This document shows positions 49,923 to 59,360 of a DNA stretch of 64,000 nt, piece by piece. The first letter of the stretch is position 1. The number at the start of each line of letters is the position of its first letter. The notes under the pieces were generated by a model, which saw nothing but the letters and a program-made list of their open reading frames with translations, was not told the origin of the DNA and made no database searches. The stretch spans positions 248,001 to 312,000 of the forward strand of contig NZ_JASZYR010000005.1 in NCBI RefSeq assembly GCF_030316855.1, in the 5' to 3' direction. The position numbers and the translations under genes were made by a program. Source of the stretch: Variovorax sp. J22P240. Its GTDB lineage: Bacteria > Pseudomonadota > Gammaproteobacteria > Burkholderiales > Burkholderiaceae_C.

Positions 49923-49992
49923 TTGCGCAGTAGGCGTTTCCTGCTACAGTGCAAAAAAGTGCAGTTAAGTGGGAAAAAGTGTCGAGCAGTGC
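49923..49992 (+). promoter_or_regulatory. mraZ promoter with five MraZ-type AGTG boxes
   Basis: A sigma-70-like promoter is TTGCGC (49923-49928), 16 bases, TACAGT (49945-49950). Five AGTGN repeats start at 49948, 49958, 49968, 49978 and 49988, with exactly 5-base spacers, the first overlapping the -10. MraZ of E. coli binds TGGGN repeats with the same 5-base spacing, so this is the likely autoregulatory site. The preceding 145 bases back to hslU hold a TCACGCA/TGCGTGA inverted repeat without a T-run. Confidence 0.8.
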
Positions 49993-50037
49993 CTCTTTCG
50001 GGCGCGCGACGCCTCCCAACACCGGGGTCTCGTGTTC

Positions 50038-50466
50038 GTGTTTCAAGGCGCTTCATCGCTCAGTCTGGATGCAAAGGGTCGGCTTTCCGTGCCGACCCGG
50101 CATCGTGACGTCTTGAGCGCGACCGCGGCCGGCCAGCTCACGATCACCAAGCATCCCCACGGCTGCCTGATGGTGTTCCCGCGCCCCGAGTGGGAAAAGT
50201 TTCGCGAGCGCATCGCGGCACTTCCGATGTCGGCACAGTGGTGGAAGCGCGTCTTTCTCGGCAATGCCATGGATGTCGAAATGGACGGCACCGGCCGCGT
50301 GCTCGTGTCGCCCGAGCTGCGCGCTGCCACAGGCATCACCCGCGATGCGCTCCTGCTCGGCATGGGCAACCACTTCGAGCTCTGGGACAAGGCCACCTAC
50401 GAGGCCAAGGAAGGAGAAGCCACCCAAGGCGAAATGCCTGACGTGTTCCAGGACTTTTCGTTCTGA
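50038..50466 (+). CDS. mraZ: Transcriptional regulator MraZ
   Basis: 142-residue AbrB-like DNA-binding protein, first gene of the division and cell-wall cluster and its likely autorepressor. Two MraZ repeats are visible: [16 protein letters not shown] near the N-terminus and [20 protein letters not shown] in the second half. The GTG at 50038 ([11 protein letters not shown]) matches the usual N-terminus; GTG at 50032 is a close alternative. An ORF start at 49969 would lie inside the operator boxes and is rejected. It forms a ring that binds the repeats at 49948-49992. Confidence 0.92.
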   Translation: MFQGASSLSLDAKGRLSVPTRHRDVLSATAAGQLTITKHPHGCLMVFPRPEWEKFRERIAALPMSAQWWKRVFLGNAMDVEMDGTGRVLVSPELRAATGITRDALLLGMGNHFELWDKATYEAKEGEATQGEMPDVFQDFSF

Positions 50467-50474
50467 GGCCCAAC

Positions 50475-51398
50475 GTGGAACAGCCATGGATTCATACGAC
50501 CGTCTTGTTGAACGAAGCGGTGGACGCCCTCTTTCCGGAAGGTTCGGACGTCACCGGCACCTACGTGGATGCGACCTTCGGGCGTGGCGGCCACAGCCGC
50601 GCGATCCTGGAAAGGCTAGGGCCGTCGGGCCGGCTGATTGCGTTCGACAAGGACGCGGAAGCGGTGGCCGAAGCAGCGCGCATCGAAGATGCGCGTTTTT
50701 CCATCCGCCACCAGGGATTCAAGGACCTGGGGGAATTACCGCCAGCGAGTGTGTCAGGTCTTCTGATGGACCTCGGTGTCAGCTCTCCCCAGATCGACAA
50801 CCCCGCACGGGGTTTTTCTTTTCGTTTCGACGGCCCGCTCGATATGCGCATGGACACCACGCGCGGCGAGAGCGTGGCCGAGTGGCTGGCAACGGCCGAA
50901 ACACAGCAGATTGCGGAGGTGATTCGTGACTATGGCGAAGAACGGTTTGCTGTTCAGATTGCAAAGGCGATTGTTGCTCGCCGACAAGAACGGGGCCCAG
51001 TTTCAACCACCACCGAGCTGGCCGAGCTCGTGGCTGGCACGGTCAAAACCCGCGAGCCGGGCCAGAACCCTGCAACGCGCACATTTCAGGCTCTTCGGAT
51101 TTTCATCAACGCCGAGCTTGAAGAGCTGCAACAGGCGCTAGAAGCGAGTCTTGCCGTGTTGCAACCCCAAGGCCGGCTCGCGGTGATCAGCTTCCACTCG
51201 CTGGAAGATCGCATCGTGAAGCAGTTCATCGCCAGGCATTCGCGCGAGGTCTACGACCGCCGCGCGCCTTTTGCCGTGCCGAAAGCGATGAAACTGCGTG
51301 CCCTGGGGCGCATCAAGCCTTCGCAGGCCGAAGTCGACGGCAATCCGCGCTCACGCAGCGCGATCCTGCGCGTGGCCGAGCGCACGGCGGAGAGTTGA
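50475..51398 (+). CDS. rsmH: 16S rRNA (cytosine1402-N4)-methyltransferase RsmH (MraW)
   Basis: 307-residue methyltransferase modifying C1402 of 16S rRNA. The N-terminal [16 protein letters not shown], the SAM-binding [47 protein letters not shown] and C-terminal [18 protein letters not shown] are diagnostic. The start is GTG at 50475, 8 bases after the mraZ stop. It is followed by ftsL one base after its stop, the standard mra order. Confidence 0.95.
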   Translation: MEQPWIHTTVLLNEAVDALFPEGSDVTGTYVDATFGRGGHSRAILERLGPSGRLIAFDKDAEAVAEAARIEDARFSIRHQGFKDLGELPPASVSGLLMDLGVSSPQIDNPARGFSFRFDGPLDMRMDTTRGESVAEWLATAETQQIAEVIRDYGEERFAVQIAKAIVARRQERGPVSTTTELAELVAGTVKTREPGQNPATRTFQALRIFINAELEELQQALEASLAVLQPQGRLAVISFHSLEDRIVKQFIARHSREVYDRRAPFAVPKAMKLRALGRIKPSQAEVDGNPRSRSAILRVAERTAES

Positions 51399-51399
51399 C

Positions 51400-51741
51400 A
51401 TGACTCGACTCAACCTGCTTCTTCTGATCGCCGTGCTGGCCTCGGCGATTTTTCTCGTCCATACGCAGTACATGTCGCGCCAGCTCTATACCGAACTGCA
51501 CCGCATCGAGCTGGAGGCTCGTCGCCTCGAGCTGGACCAGGATCGGCTACAGGTCGAGAAGCGCGCGCAGGCCACGCCCCTGCGCGTCGAGAAGCTGGCC
51601 AAGGAGCAGCTCAAGATGCGCACGACCACGCCGGCCATCACGCAGTACGTGCGGCAGGACGGCACCGTGATTCCGGCGGTCGCCGCACCGGCGCCGACGG
51701 CGCCGGCACCGCGCACGGCTTCGACGAAGGGGGCTCATTAA
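51400..51741 (+). CDS. ftsL: Cell division protein FtsL
   Basis: 113-residue bitopic membrane protein of the divisome. A short cytoplasmic tip, one membrane segment (LNLLLLIAVLASAIFLVHT) and a periplasmic coiled coil (LYTELHRIELEARRLELDQDRLQVEKRAQ) are seen, the FtsL layout. The C-terminus is an Ala/Pro-rich tail. It forms a complex with FtsB and FtsQ and lies between rsmH and ftsI, with no intergenic gap on the ftsI side. Confidence 0.92.
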   Translation: MTRLNLLLLIAVLASAIFLVHTQYMSRQLYTELHRIELEARRLELDQDRLQVEKRAQATPLRVEKLAKEQLKMRTTTPAITQYVRQDGTVIPAVAAPAPTAPAPRTASTKGAH

Positions 51742-53496
51742 ATGCCTCGCCGCAGCCGCAGCGTCCAGTACACGACCAGCCCCTTGCTCGCGAGCAAGAC
51801 GCCGGTCTGGCGCAGCAAGTTCATCGTCGCCGGCATCGCGCTCGGCTTCGGTGTGCTGGCCGCACGCGCGGCGTACGTGCAGGTGATCGGCAATGCCTTC
51901 TTCCAGCGCCAGGGGGAAGTTCGCTTCACCCGCACGCTGGAACTGCCGGCCAATCGCGGCCGCATCCTCGACCGCAACGGCCTGCTGCTGGCTTCGAGCG
52001 TCGTCGCGCCCAGCATCTGGGCGATCCCGGAGGACGTCGAGCGCGACGATCCCGAAGTCAAGGCCAAGCTCAGGCAGGTCGCGAAGCTGCTCGGCATGCC
52101 GCAGAAGGATTTCGACAAGAAGCTGGAAGACGAGGACAAGACCTTCGTCTGGATCAAGCGCCAGGTCGACGAACCCATCGCCAAGCAGATCGCCGCGCTC
52201 AACATCAAGGGCATCTACCAGCGCAAGGAATACAAGCGCCAGTACCCCGAGGGCGAGGCGGCCGCGCACGTGGTGGGCTTCACCAATGTCGAGGACAACG
52301 GCCAGGAAGGCATCGAACTCGCCTTCAACAAGGACTTGGCGGGCAAGGCCGGTTCGCGCCGAGTGATCAAGGACCGGCTCGGACGCGTCGTCGAGGGCGT
52401 GGGCGAGCAGGTGCCGCCGGTGGACGGCAAGGACATCCAACTCAGCGTCGACAGCAAGGTGCAGTTCTTCGCCTACCAGAAGCTGCGCGACGCCGTGACG
52501 ATGCACAAGGCCAAGGCCGGCAGCGTGGTCGTGCTCGACACGATCACGGGCGAGGTGTTGGCGCTGGCCAACTACCCGAGCTACGTGCCCGACAAGCGCC
52601 AGAACCTCACCGGCGAGCAGCTTCGCAACCGGGCGATGACCGACGTCTTCGAGCCTGGCTCGACGATGAAGCCGATCACCGTTGGAATGGCGCTCGAAGC
52701 CGGCCGGATCAAGCCGCAGACCGTGATCGATACCGCGCCGGGCCGCTACAGCCTGGGCGGCTTCACCATCAGCGACACCCACAACTACGGGTCGCTGACC
52801 GTCGAGGGCGTGATCCAGAAGTCGAGCAACATCGGCGCGCTGAAGATCGCCCAGAAGATGACGCCTCACGAGATGTGGGACACCTACACGGCGCTGGGCT
52901 ACGGACAGAAGCCGCAGATCCAGTTTCCGGGTGCGGTCACGGGCCGCCTGCGTCCGTGGAAGTCCTGGAAGCCGGTCGAGCAGGCGACGATGGCCTACGG
53001 CTACGGCCTGTCGGCGTCGCTGTTCCAGATGGCGCATTCGTACACGGCATTCGCGCACGATGGCGACGTCATCGCGGCGACCATTCTCAAGAGCAGCGAG
53101 CCGGCGGTTGGCGTAAAGGTCTTTTCCGCGCAGAACGCGCTGGCGGTGCGCAAGATGCTGCAGATGGCGGCCGGCCCGGGCGGCACCGGCCCGCTCGCGC
53201 AGACCATCGGCTACTCGGTGGGCGGCAAGTCCGGGACGGCCCACAAGCAGGTCGGCAGGGGCTACGCCAGCAAGCAATACCGCTCCTGGTTCACGGGCAT
53301 GGCGCCGATCGACAAGCCGCGCATCATCGTGGCGGTCATGATCGACGAGCCGAGCAACGGCCAGTATTTCGGCGGCCTCGTCGCAGCGCCCGTCTTCAGC
53401 GAAGTCGTGCAACAGACGCTGCGCATGATGAACGTACCGCCCGACCTCGCGGTCAAACCCCTGGTCGTGACCAAGGGTGTGGAAGAGAGCTTCTGA
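51742..53496 (+). CDS. ftsI: Septal peptidoglycan transpeptidase FtsI (PBP3)
   Basis: 584-residue class B penicillin-binding protein cross-linking septal peptidoglycan. One N-terminal membrane anchor (about 26-46) precedes a pedestal domain with NRGRILDRNG (71-80). The transpeptidase motifs are STMK with Ser307 and Lys310, SSN in KSSNIG and KSGTA in GGKSGTAHK. It would act with FtsW, encoded 6 kb downstream. Its last base is the first base of the murE ATG (TGATG). Confidence 0.95.
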   Translation: MPRRSRSVQYTTSPLLASKTPVWRSKFIVAGIALGFGVLAARAAYVQVIGNAFFQRQGEVRFTRTLELPANRGRILDRNGLLLASSVVAPSIWAIPEDVERDDPEVKAKLRQVAKLLGMPQKDFDKKLEDEDKTFVWIKRQVDEPIAKQIAALNIKGIYQRKEYKRQYPEGEAAAHVVGFTNVEDNGQEGIELAFNKDLAGKAGSRRVIKDRLGRVVEGVGEQVPPVDGKDIQLSVDSKVQFFAYQKLRDAVTMHKAKAGSVVVLDTITGEVLALANYPSYVPDKRQNLTGEQLRNRAMTDVFEPGSTMKPITVGMALEAGRIKPQTVIDTAPGRYSLGGFTISDTHNYGSLTVEGVIQKSSNIGALKIAQKMTPHEMWDTYTALGYGQKPQIQFPGAVTGRLRPWKSWKPVEQATMAYGYGLSASLFQMAHSYTAFAHDGDVIAATILKSSEPAVGVKVFSAQNALAVRKMLQMAAGPGGTGPLAQTIGYSVGGKSGTAHKQVGRGYASKQYRSWFTGMAPIDKPRIIVAVMIDEPSNGQYFGGLVAAPVFSEVVQQTLRMMNVPPDLAVKPLVVTKGVEESF

Positions 53497-55001
53497 TGAC
53501 GATGACGCTTCGCAGCCCCGACGAAGCCGCACGCTGGCTCCGGTCCCGCGTGCGCGGCGTGCTGCACGCCGACAGCCGCGCGGTGGCTGCGGGCGATGGT
53601 TTCATCGCCTGGCCCGGCGCCGCGACGGACGGCCGGCGCTATGTGGCAGCCGCGCTGGCGCAAGGCGCGGTGGCTTGCCTGGTCGAGGAAGAGGGCTGCG
53701 CAGCATTCGGTTTCGAGGGTGAGGCCATCGCCACTTACCCCGGCCTGAAGGCCGCAACCGGACCGATCGCCGCAGCCTATTACGACATGCCGTCGACGCA
53801 GCTCGACGTCCTGGCCGTCACTGGTACCAACGGCAAGACTTCCACCGCGTGGTGGCTGGCACAAGCCTTGTCGTCGTCGGCGGCACATTCGGTCGATACG
53901 CCGTGCGCCGTCGTTGGCACATTGGGCGTCGGCGTTCCGCCTGAACTCACCTACACCGGCTTGACCACGCCCGACCCGGTGCTGCTGCAGCGCGAGCTGC
54001 GCGGCTTCGCGGACCGCCGGTTCCGCGCCTGCGCCATCGAGGCCTCGTCCATCGGCATCGTGGAGCGCCGGCTCGACGGCACGCGCATCGCCGTTGCGGT
54101 GTTCACCAATTTCACGCAGGATCATCTGGACTATCACGGCAGCATGGACGCCTACTGGCAAGCCAAGGCTGAACTTTTCCGCTGGCCAGGCCTGCGCGCG
54201 GCCGTCGTCAACATCGACGATTTGCACGGCGCCTCACTCGTCGGCAATCTCGTCGAGACCGGTGTCGGGGCACTCGATATCTGGACCGTGTCGGCCGAAG
54301 GCGCCCCGGCGCGGCTGAGGGCCGAGGACGTCGGCTACGACGCGCAAGGCCTCCACTTCTCCGTGGTGGAGCAGGGCGCGGCGACGCAGCATCTGTCGAC
54401 GCAATTGATCGGCCAATACAACGTCGCGAATCTGCTGGGCGTGCTCGGCACCCTGCGCGCGCTCGGCCTGTCGCTCGAAGAGGCCGTGCAAGCGTGCACA
54501 GGGCTCGACAGCGTGCCGGGCCGCATGGAGCGCCTGAGCGTGCCCGGCCACCCGTTGGCCGTCGTCGACTACGCCCACACACCGGACGCGCTCGACAAGG
54601 CGCTCGCCGGTCTGCGGCCACTGACGAAGCAGCGCGGTGGTGCGCTGTGGTGCATATTCGGTTGCGGGGGCGATCGCGACAACGCCAAGCGTCCCATGAT
54701 GGCCGCGGTGGCGGAAGCTCAGGCCGACCGCGTGGTTGTCACCAGCGACAACCCGCGCAGCGAGAAGCCCGCAGCGATCATCAGCCAGATCTTGCTGGGC
54801 CTGGCACGGCCCGAGGCCGCCCAGGTCGAGCCCGATCGCGCGAAGGCGATTGCCGACACGCTGGCCCAGGCCCGGCCCGAAGACGTGGTGCTGCTCGCAG
54901 GGCGGGGCCACGAGGCGTGGCAGGAAATCGCGGGCGAACGCATCGCCTTCTCCGATCGCACTCATGCGATCGATGCACTGACACGGAGGAGCGCGGTATG
55001 A
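53496..55001 (+). CDS. murE: UDP-MurNAc-L-Ala-D-Glu:meso-DAP ligase MurE
   Basis: 501-residue cytoplasmic Mur ligase adding meso-diaminopimelate. The ATP motif [13 protein letters not shown] (108-120), EASSIGIVERRLDG, the FTQDHLDYHG region and the DAP-specific SDNPRSEKP are present; DNPR is the signature of meso-DAP ligases. The start at 53496 (MTMTLRSPDE) overlaps ftsI by one base, and the stop overlaps the murF start (ATGA). The substrate meso-DAP comes from DapF, also encoded in this window. Confidence 0.95.
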   Translation: MTMTLRSPDEAARWLRSRVRGVLHADSRAVAAGDGFIAWPGAATDGRRYVAAALAQGAVACLVEEEGCAAFGFEGEAIATYPGLKAATGPIAAAYYDMPSTQLDVLAVTGTNGKTSTAWWLAQALSSSAAHSVDTPCAVVGTLGVGVPPELTYTGLTTPDPVLLQRELRGFADRRFRACAIEASSIGIVERRLDGTRIAVAVFTNFTQDHLDYHGSMDAYWQAKAELFRWPGLRAAVVNIDDLHGASLVGNLVETGVGALDIWTVSAEGAPARLRAEDVGYDAQGLHFSVVEQGAATQHLSTQLIGQYNVANLLGVLGTLRALGLSLEEAVQACTGLDSVPGRMERLSVPGHPLAVVDYAHTPDALDKALAGLRPLTKQRGGALWCIFGCGGDRDNAKRPMMAAVAEAQADRVVVTSDNPRSEKPAAIISQILLGLARPEAAQVEPDRAKAIADTLAQARPEDVVLLAGRGHEAWQEIAGERIAFSDRTHAIDALTRRSAV

Positions 55002-56440
55002 CCGATGCACCCGTGCCCATGATGACCCTCGGCCAGGCCCAGGCGTGGATCCCCGGGGCGCGCCTCGTCGGCGATGCCGCCACGCCGATCCTCCGCGTGC
55101 ACACCGACACGCGCACCCTCGCGGCTGGCGACCTGTTCGTCGCGCTGAAGGGCGAACGTTTCGATGCCAACGACTTCCTGGCCGACGCGCGCTCGCACGG
55201 CGCGGTGGCGGCCATTGCCCATCGTGGGCTCGAAGCCGCCGGGCTCGCCGGACTCGAGGTGCCGGATACCCTGGCCGCACTCGGCGCGCTGGCGTCCGGC
55301 TGGCGCTCCCAGTTCGAACTGCCCTTGATTGCCGTTACCGGCAGCAACGGCAAGACCACCGTGACGCAGATGATCGCGTCGATCCTGCGCACGGCCTGTG
55401 GCGAAGGCGCTCTTGCGACGGCGGGCAACTTCAACAACGAGATCGGCGTGCCGCTGACCCTGCTGCGCCTGCGCCCGCGCCACCAGCGTTCGGTGGTCGA
55501 GCTGGGCATGAACCATCCGGGCGAGATCGCGCGGCTGGCCGCGATCTCGCGGCCCAATATCGCGCTGGTCAACAACGCACAGCGTGAACACCAGGAATTC
55601 ATGGCCACGGTCGAGGCCGTCGCGCGCGAGAACGCGTCCATCTTCGCCGCCCTGCCAACCGAGGGCACCGCGGTGTTCCCGTACGGCGACGAATTCACAC
55701 CGCTGTGGAACGAGATCGCGCACGAAGGCGCGACCCGCCGCTGCCTGACCTTCGGCGAGCATGAGGACGCCGACATCGCGCTGGTGGCCGCCGACTGGCA
55801 GCACGGCGCTTGGCAGTTCGAGGCCCGCACGCCCCTGGGCGAGGTGCGCAGCACGCTGCGCATCGCCGGCCGCCACAACGTGGTCAATGCACTGGCGGCG
55901 ATCGCCTGTTCGCTGGCGAGCGGCGTATCGCTCGACAAGATCGCCGAGGGTCTCGCTGCGTTCGAGCCGGTCAAGGGGCGTTCCAAGGCCACTGAACTCC
56001 GCTTTGCCGGCGAGCGCACGATCACCCTGGTCGACGACACCTACAACGCGAACCCTGATTCGATGCGCGCCGCCGTCGACGTGCTCGCCAGCCTGCCGGG
56101 CCCGCGCGTTCTGGTGCTCGGCGACATGGGCGAAGTCGGTGACCAGGGCCCGCAGTTCCATGCCGAAGTCGGTGCGTGGGCGCGCGAGCGTGGCATCGAG
56201 ACCGTCTTCGCACTCGGCAAGGAATCGGTGCACAGCATCGCCGCCTTCGCGGGCGCGAGCGACGCCGACGCCCGCCACTTCGACGACATCGACTCTCTCA
56301 ATGCGGCCGTGCTCGCGCAATTGCCGGGCACTGCGAGCGTGCTGGTGAAGGGATCGCGCTTCATGCAGATGGAGCGCGTGGTCCAGGCCATTGCCGCTGC
56401 CTCACAACAACAAGACAAGGAGGCCGGTCATGCCGCATGA
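54998..56440 (+). CDS. murF: UDP-MurNAc-tripeptide:D-Ala-D-Ala ligase MurF
   Basis: 480-residue Mur ligase adding D-Ala-D-Ala to complete the UDP-MurNAc-pentapeptide. The ATP motif VTGSNGKTTVTQMI, the family segments LGMNHPGEIARLAAI and VDDTYNANPDSMRAAVDVL, and VLGDMGEVGDQG are typical. The start at 54998 has GGAGGAG just upstream and overlaps the murE stop. It is followed 18 bases later by mraY. Confidence 0.95.
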   Translation: MTDAPVPMMTLGQAQAWIPGARLVGDAATPILRVHTDTRTLAAGDLFVALKGERFDANDFLADARSHGAVAAIAHRGLEAAGLAGLEVPDTLAALGALASGWRSQFELPLIAVTGSNGKTTVTQMIASILRTACGEGALATAGNFNNEIGVPLTLLRLRPRHQRSVVELGMNHPGEIARLAAISRPNIALVNNAQREHQEFMATVEAVARENASIFAALPTEGTAVFPYGDEFTPLWNEIAHEGATRRCLTFGEHEDADIALVAADWQHGAWQFEARTPLGEVRSTLRIAGRHNVVNALAAIACSLASGVSLDKIAEGLAAFEPVKGRSKATELRFAGERTITLVDDTYNANPDSMRAAVDVLASLPGPRVLVLGDMGEVGDQGPQFHAEVGAWARERGIETVFALGKESVHSIAAFAGASDADARHFDDIDSLNAAVLAQLPGTASVLVKGSRFMQMERVVQAIAAASQQQDKEAGHAA

Positions 56441-56458
56441 GCCGCGCCCGTTCACATC

Positions 56459-57637
56459 ATGCTGATGACCCTCGCCCAATGGCTGCAGACGGTCTCGCCG
56501 GAGTTCGGTTTCCTGCGCGTCTTTCAATACCTCACCTTCCGTGCGCTGATGGCGGCGCTGACTGCGCTGCTGCTCGGCCTGGCCGCCGGCCCTTATGTGA
56601 TCAGTCGCCTCACGGCGCTCAAGATCGGCCAGCAGGTACGCAGCTACGGCATGGAGACCCACCTGACCAAGAGCGGAACACCGACCATGGGTGGCGTGCT
56701 CGTGCTGTTCTCGATCGCCTTCTCGACCCTGCTGTGGTTCGACCTGTCGAATCGCTTCGTCTGGATCGTCCTGTGGGTCACGCTGGGCTTCGGCGCGATC
56801 GGTTGGGTCGATGACTGGCGCAAGGTGGTGCGCAAGGATCCGGAGGGGATGCGTTCGCGCGAGAAGTATTTCTGGCAGTCGGTGGTCGGGCTGGTGGCGG
56901 GCTTCTACCTGCTCTTCAGCATCTCCGAGAGCTCCAACTGGCGCGTGCTCGAACTGTTCTTCACCTGGGTCCGCTCGGGCTTCGACCTGGACTTTCCGCC
57001 GAAGATCAACCTGCTGGTGCCCTTCTTCAAGGAAGTGAGCTACCCGCTGGGCGGCATCGGCTTCGTGATCCTGACCTATCTGGTGATCGTCGGCGCGAGC
57101 AATGCGGTGAACCTCACCGACGGCTTGGACGGCCTGGCGATCATGCCGGTCGTGATGGTTGGTTCCGCCCTCGGCGTGTTCGCGTACGTCACGGGCAGCG
57201 CGGTGTATTCGCGCTACCTGCTCTTCCCGCACATCCCGGGGTCGGGCGAACTGCTGGTGTTCTGCTCGGCCATGGCTGGCGCGGGACTCGCGTTCCTGTG
57301 GTTCAACACGCATCCGGCGCAGGTGTTCATGGGCGACGTGGGCGCGCTCGCGCTCGGCGGCGCGCTCGGCACCATCGCCGTCATCGTGCGGCAGGAGATC
57401 GTGTTCTTCGTGATGGGTGGCATCTTCGTGGTCGAGGCGATCTCGGTGATGGCGCAGGTCACGTACTTCAAGTACACCAAGAAGCGCTTCGGCGAAGGAC
57501 GGCGCGTGCTCAAGATGGCACCGCTGCACCACCACTTCGAAAAGAGCGGCTGGCGCGAGACGCAGGTCGTGGTGCGCTTCTGGATCATCACGATGCTGTT
57601 GTGCCTCGTGGGCCTTTCCACCCTGAAGCTGCGTTAA
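56459..57637 (+). CDS. mraY: Phospho-MurNAc-pentapeptide transferase MraY
   Basis: 392-residue polytopic membrane enzyme making lipid I on undecaprenyl phosphate. The family motifs [49 protein letters not shown] and the C-terminal [13 protein letters not shown] with the catalytic-region histidines are all present. About ten membrane segments are predicted from hydrophobic runs. The start at 56459 ([10 protein letters not shown]) or the ATG two codons later are both possible. It precedes murD by 4 bases. Confidence 0.95.
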   Translation: MLMTLAQWLQTVSPEFGFLRVFQYLTFRALMAALTALLLGLAAGPYVISRLTALKIGQQVRSYGMETHLTKSGTPTMGGVLVLFSIAFSTLLWFDLSNRFVWIVLWVTLGFGAIGWVDDWRKVVRKDPEGMRSREKYFWQSVVGLVAGFYLLFSISESSNWRVLELFFTWVRSGFDLDFPPKINLLVPFFKEVSYPLGGIGFVILTYLVIVGASNAVNLTDGLDGLAIMPVVMVGSALGVFAYVTGSAVYSRYLLFPHIPGSGELLVFCSAMAGAGLAFLWFNTHPAQVFMGDVGALALGGALGTIAVIVRQEIVFFVMGGIFVVEAISVMAQVTYFKYTKKRFGEGRRVLKMAPLHHHFEKSGWRETQVVVRFWIITMLLCLVGLSTLKLR

Positions 57638-57641
57638 GACG

Positions 57642-59360
57642 ATGCGGCACCTCGAAGACCTCCACGTTCTCATCCTGGGCCTCGGTGCGTCCGGGCTGGC
57701 GATGGCGCGCTGGTGCATGCGCCATGGCGCGAAGGTCACTGTGGCCGATACGCGCGAAGCGCCGCCGCAACTGGCAACGCTGCGCGACGAGTTGCCCGAT
57801 GCGGTGTTCGTCGGCGGGCCGTTCTCGGCCGCGATGGTGGAAGGCACGCCGATTCGCGCCGTGTACCGCTCGCCGGGGCTATCTCCGGAATCGGTGGCTG
57901 TCGTGGTCAACGCGGCCAAGGCGGTGGGCCTGCCGGTGGGAGGCGAACTGGATCTGTTTGCACGCGCGCTCGCGGACTTGCGCATTGTCGAAGTTGCGGA
58001 GGTGCCTGAGACCGTCGATGCCGTCGAGGCACCGGCCGAGGCGTTGCCGGCGGAAGAATCGGAAACCCCGGTCCAGGATGCCGCCGAAGCCGCAGAGCCT
58101 GCAGAGCCCGCCACAACGCCCGACGAGGACGACGATTCCTTCGCGCCGCTCCCTGAAGTCATCATCCCGCCGCCGGAGCCAAAGGGCTACACCCCGGCGG
58201 TGCTGGCAGTCACCGGCACCAATGGCAAGACCACGGTCACCGCGCTCACGGGCCAGCTGGTGGAGCGCGCCGGCAAGACGGTCGCGGTCGCCGGCAACAT
58301 CGGCCCCACCTTGCTCGACACGCTGTCGGCCCGCATGGACGCCGAGACACTGCCGGACGTCTGGGTGCTGGAGTTGTCCAGCTTCCAGCTCGACGGTGTC
58401 GAAGGCTTCGAGCCGACGGCGGCCACGGTGCTGAACCTGTCGCAAGACCACCTCGACTGGCACGGCGACATGGCAGCCTACGCGGCGGCCAAGGCACGCG
58501 TCTTCGGCAAGAAGGGCACGATGCTGCTCAATCGCGACGACGAAGCAGTCATGGCCATGCGGCCCGCGCCCGTCAAGCTGCCCAAGGGCCAGGTTGCGCG
58601 TACCGTGATCACCTTCGGCGCCGACATGCCGAAGCGCCCCGGCGACTATGGCATCGAGCGACTCCACGGCATGGCCTGGCTGGTCCGGGCGCTGGAAGCC
58701 GACGAGACGCAGAAGCGCAAGCGCGGCGCTGCCGCCGAAGAAGAAGAGATCTACTTCCAGCGCCTGATGCCCGCCAATGCCTTGCGCATCCGCGGCCGCC
58801 ACAACGCGCTCAACGCGCTGGCGTCGCTGGCGCTCGCAACGGCGGCCGGCTGCCAGCTTGCACCGATGCTCTATGGTCTGCGCGAGTACCGCGGCGAGCC
58901 GCACCGGGTCGAGCCGGTAGCCATCGTGGACGAAGTCGAGTACTTCGACGACAGCAAGGGCACCAACGTCGGCGCGACGGTCGCGGCGCTGGTTGGGCTC
59001 GGCGAGGAACGCAAGGTCGTCGTGATCCTCGGCGGCGAGGGCAAGGGCCAGGACTTCGCGCCGCTGGCCGCGCCGGTTCGCGAGTACGCGCGTGCCGTCG
59101 TTCTCATCGGCCGCGATGCGCCGCTGATCGAGGCCGCGCTCGCGTCCACCGGCATCTCGATGCAGTCCGCCGCGTCCTTGTCCGAAGCCGTGATCATGGC
59201 TGCCGGCCGCGCGCATCCCGGCGATGCCGTGCTGCTTTCGCCGGCCTGCGCGAGCTTCGACATGTTCAAGGACTACGCCCACCGCGCCGCCGTCTTCTGC
59301 GAGGCCGTCGAGGCGCTTGCCGAAACGCCGCGTGGCGACGACACGGGGGAGGCGGCATGA
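57642..59360 (+). CDS. murD: UDP-MurNAc-L-Ala:D-Glu ligase MurD with acidic insertion
   Basis: 572-residue Mur ligase adding D-glutamate. The N-terminal UDP-binding domain ([17 protein letters not shown]), the ATP motif [13 protein letters not shown] (190-202), [11 protein letters not shown] and [15 protein letters not shown] are standard. It is about 120 residues longer than E. coli MurD. The most obvious surplus is a low-complexity Ala/Glu/Pro stretch at about 114-181 ([20 protein letters not shown] onward), placed between domain 1 and the ATP-binding domain. A second small insertion with [12 protein letters not shown] (about 356-367) lies in the middle domain. The start at 57642 and the 4-base overlap with ftsW are clear. 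Confidence 0.94.
   Translation: MRHLEDLHVLILGLGASGLAMARWCMRHGAKVTVADTREAPPQLATLRDELPDAVFVGGPFSAAMVEGTPIRAVYRSPGLSPESVAVVVNAAKAVGLPVGGELDLFARALADLRIVEVAEVPETVDAVEAPAEALPAEESETPVQDAAEAAEPAEPATTPDEDDDSFAPLPEVIIPPPEPKGYTPAVLAVTGTNGKTTVTALTGQLVERAGKTVAVAGNIGPTLLDTLSARMDAETLPDVWVLELSSFQLDGVEGFEPTAATVLNLSQDHLDWHGDMAAYAAAKARVFGKKGTMLLNRDDEAVMAMRPAPVKLPKGQVARTVITFGADMPKRPGDYGIERLHGMAWLVRALEADETQKRKRGAAAEEEEIYFQRLMPANALRIRGRHNALNALASLALATAAGCQLAPMLYGLREYRGEPHRVEPVAIVDEVEYFDDSKGTNVGATVAALVGLGEERKVVVILGGEGKGQDFAPLAAPVREYARAVVLIGRDAPLIEAALASTGISMQSAASLSEAVIMAAGRAHPGDAVLLSPACASFDMFKDYAHRAAVFCEAVEALAETPRGDDTGEAA

Noticed and set aside
49969-50037. Upstream GTG start (49969) for mraZ
   Set aside because: It lies inside the AGTG operator boxes and would add 23 residues unrelated to MraZ. 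The standard N-terminus begins at 50038.
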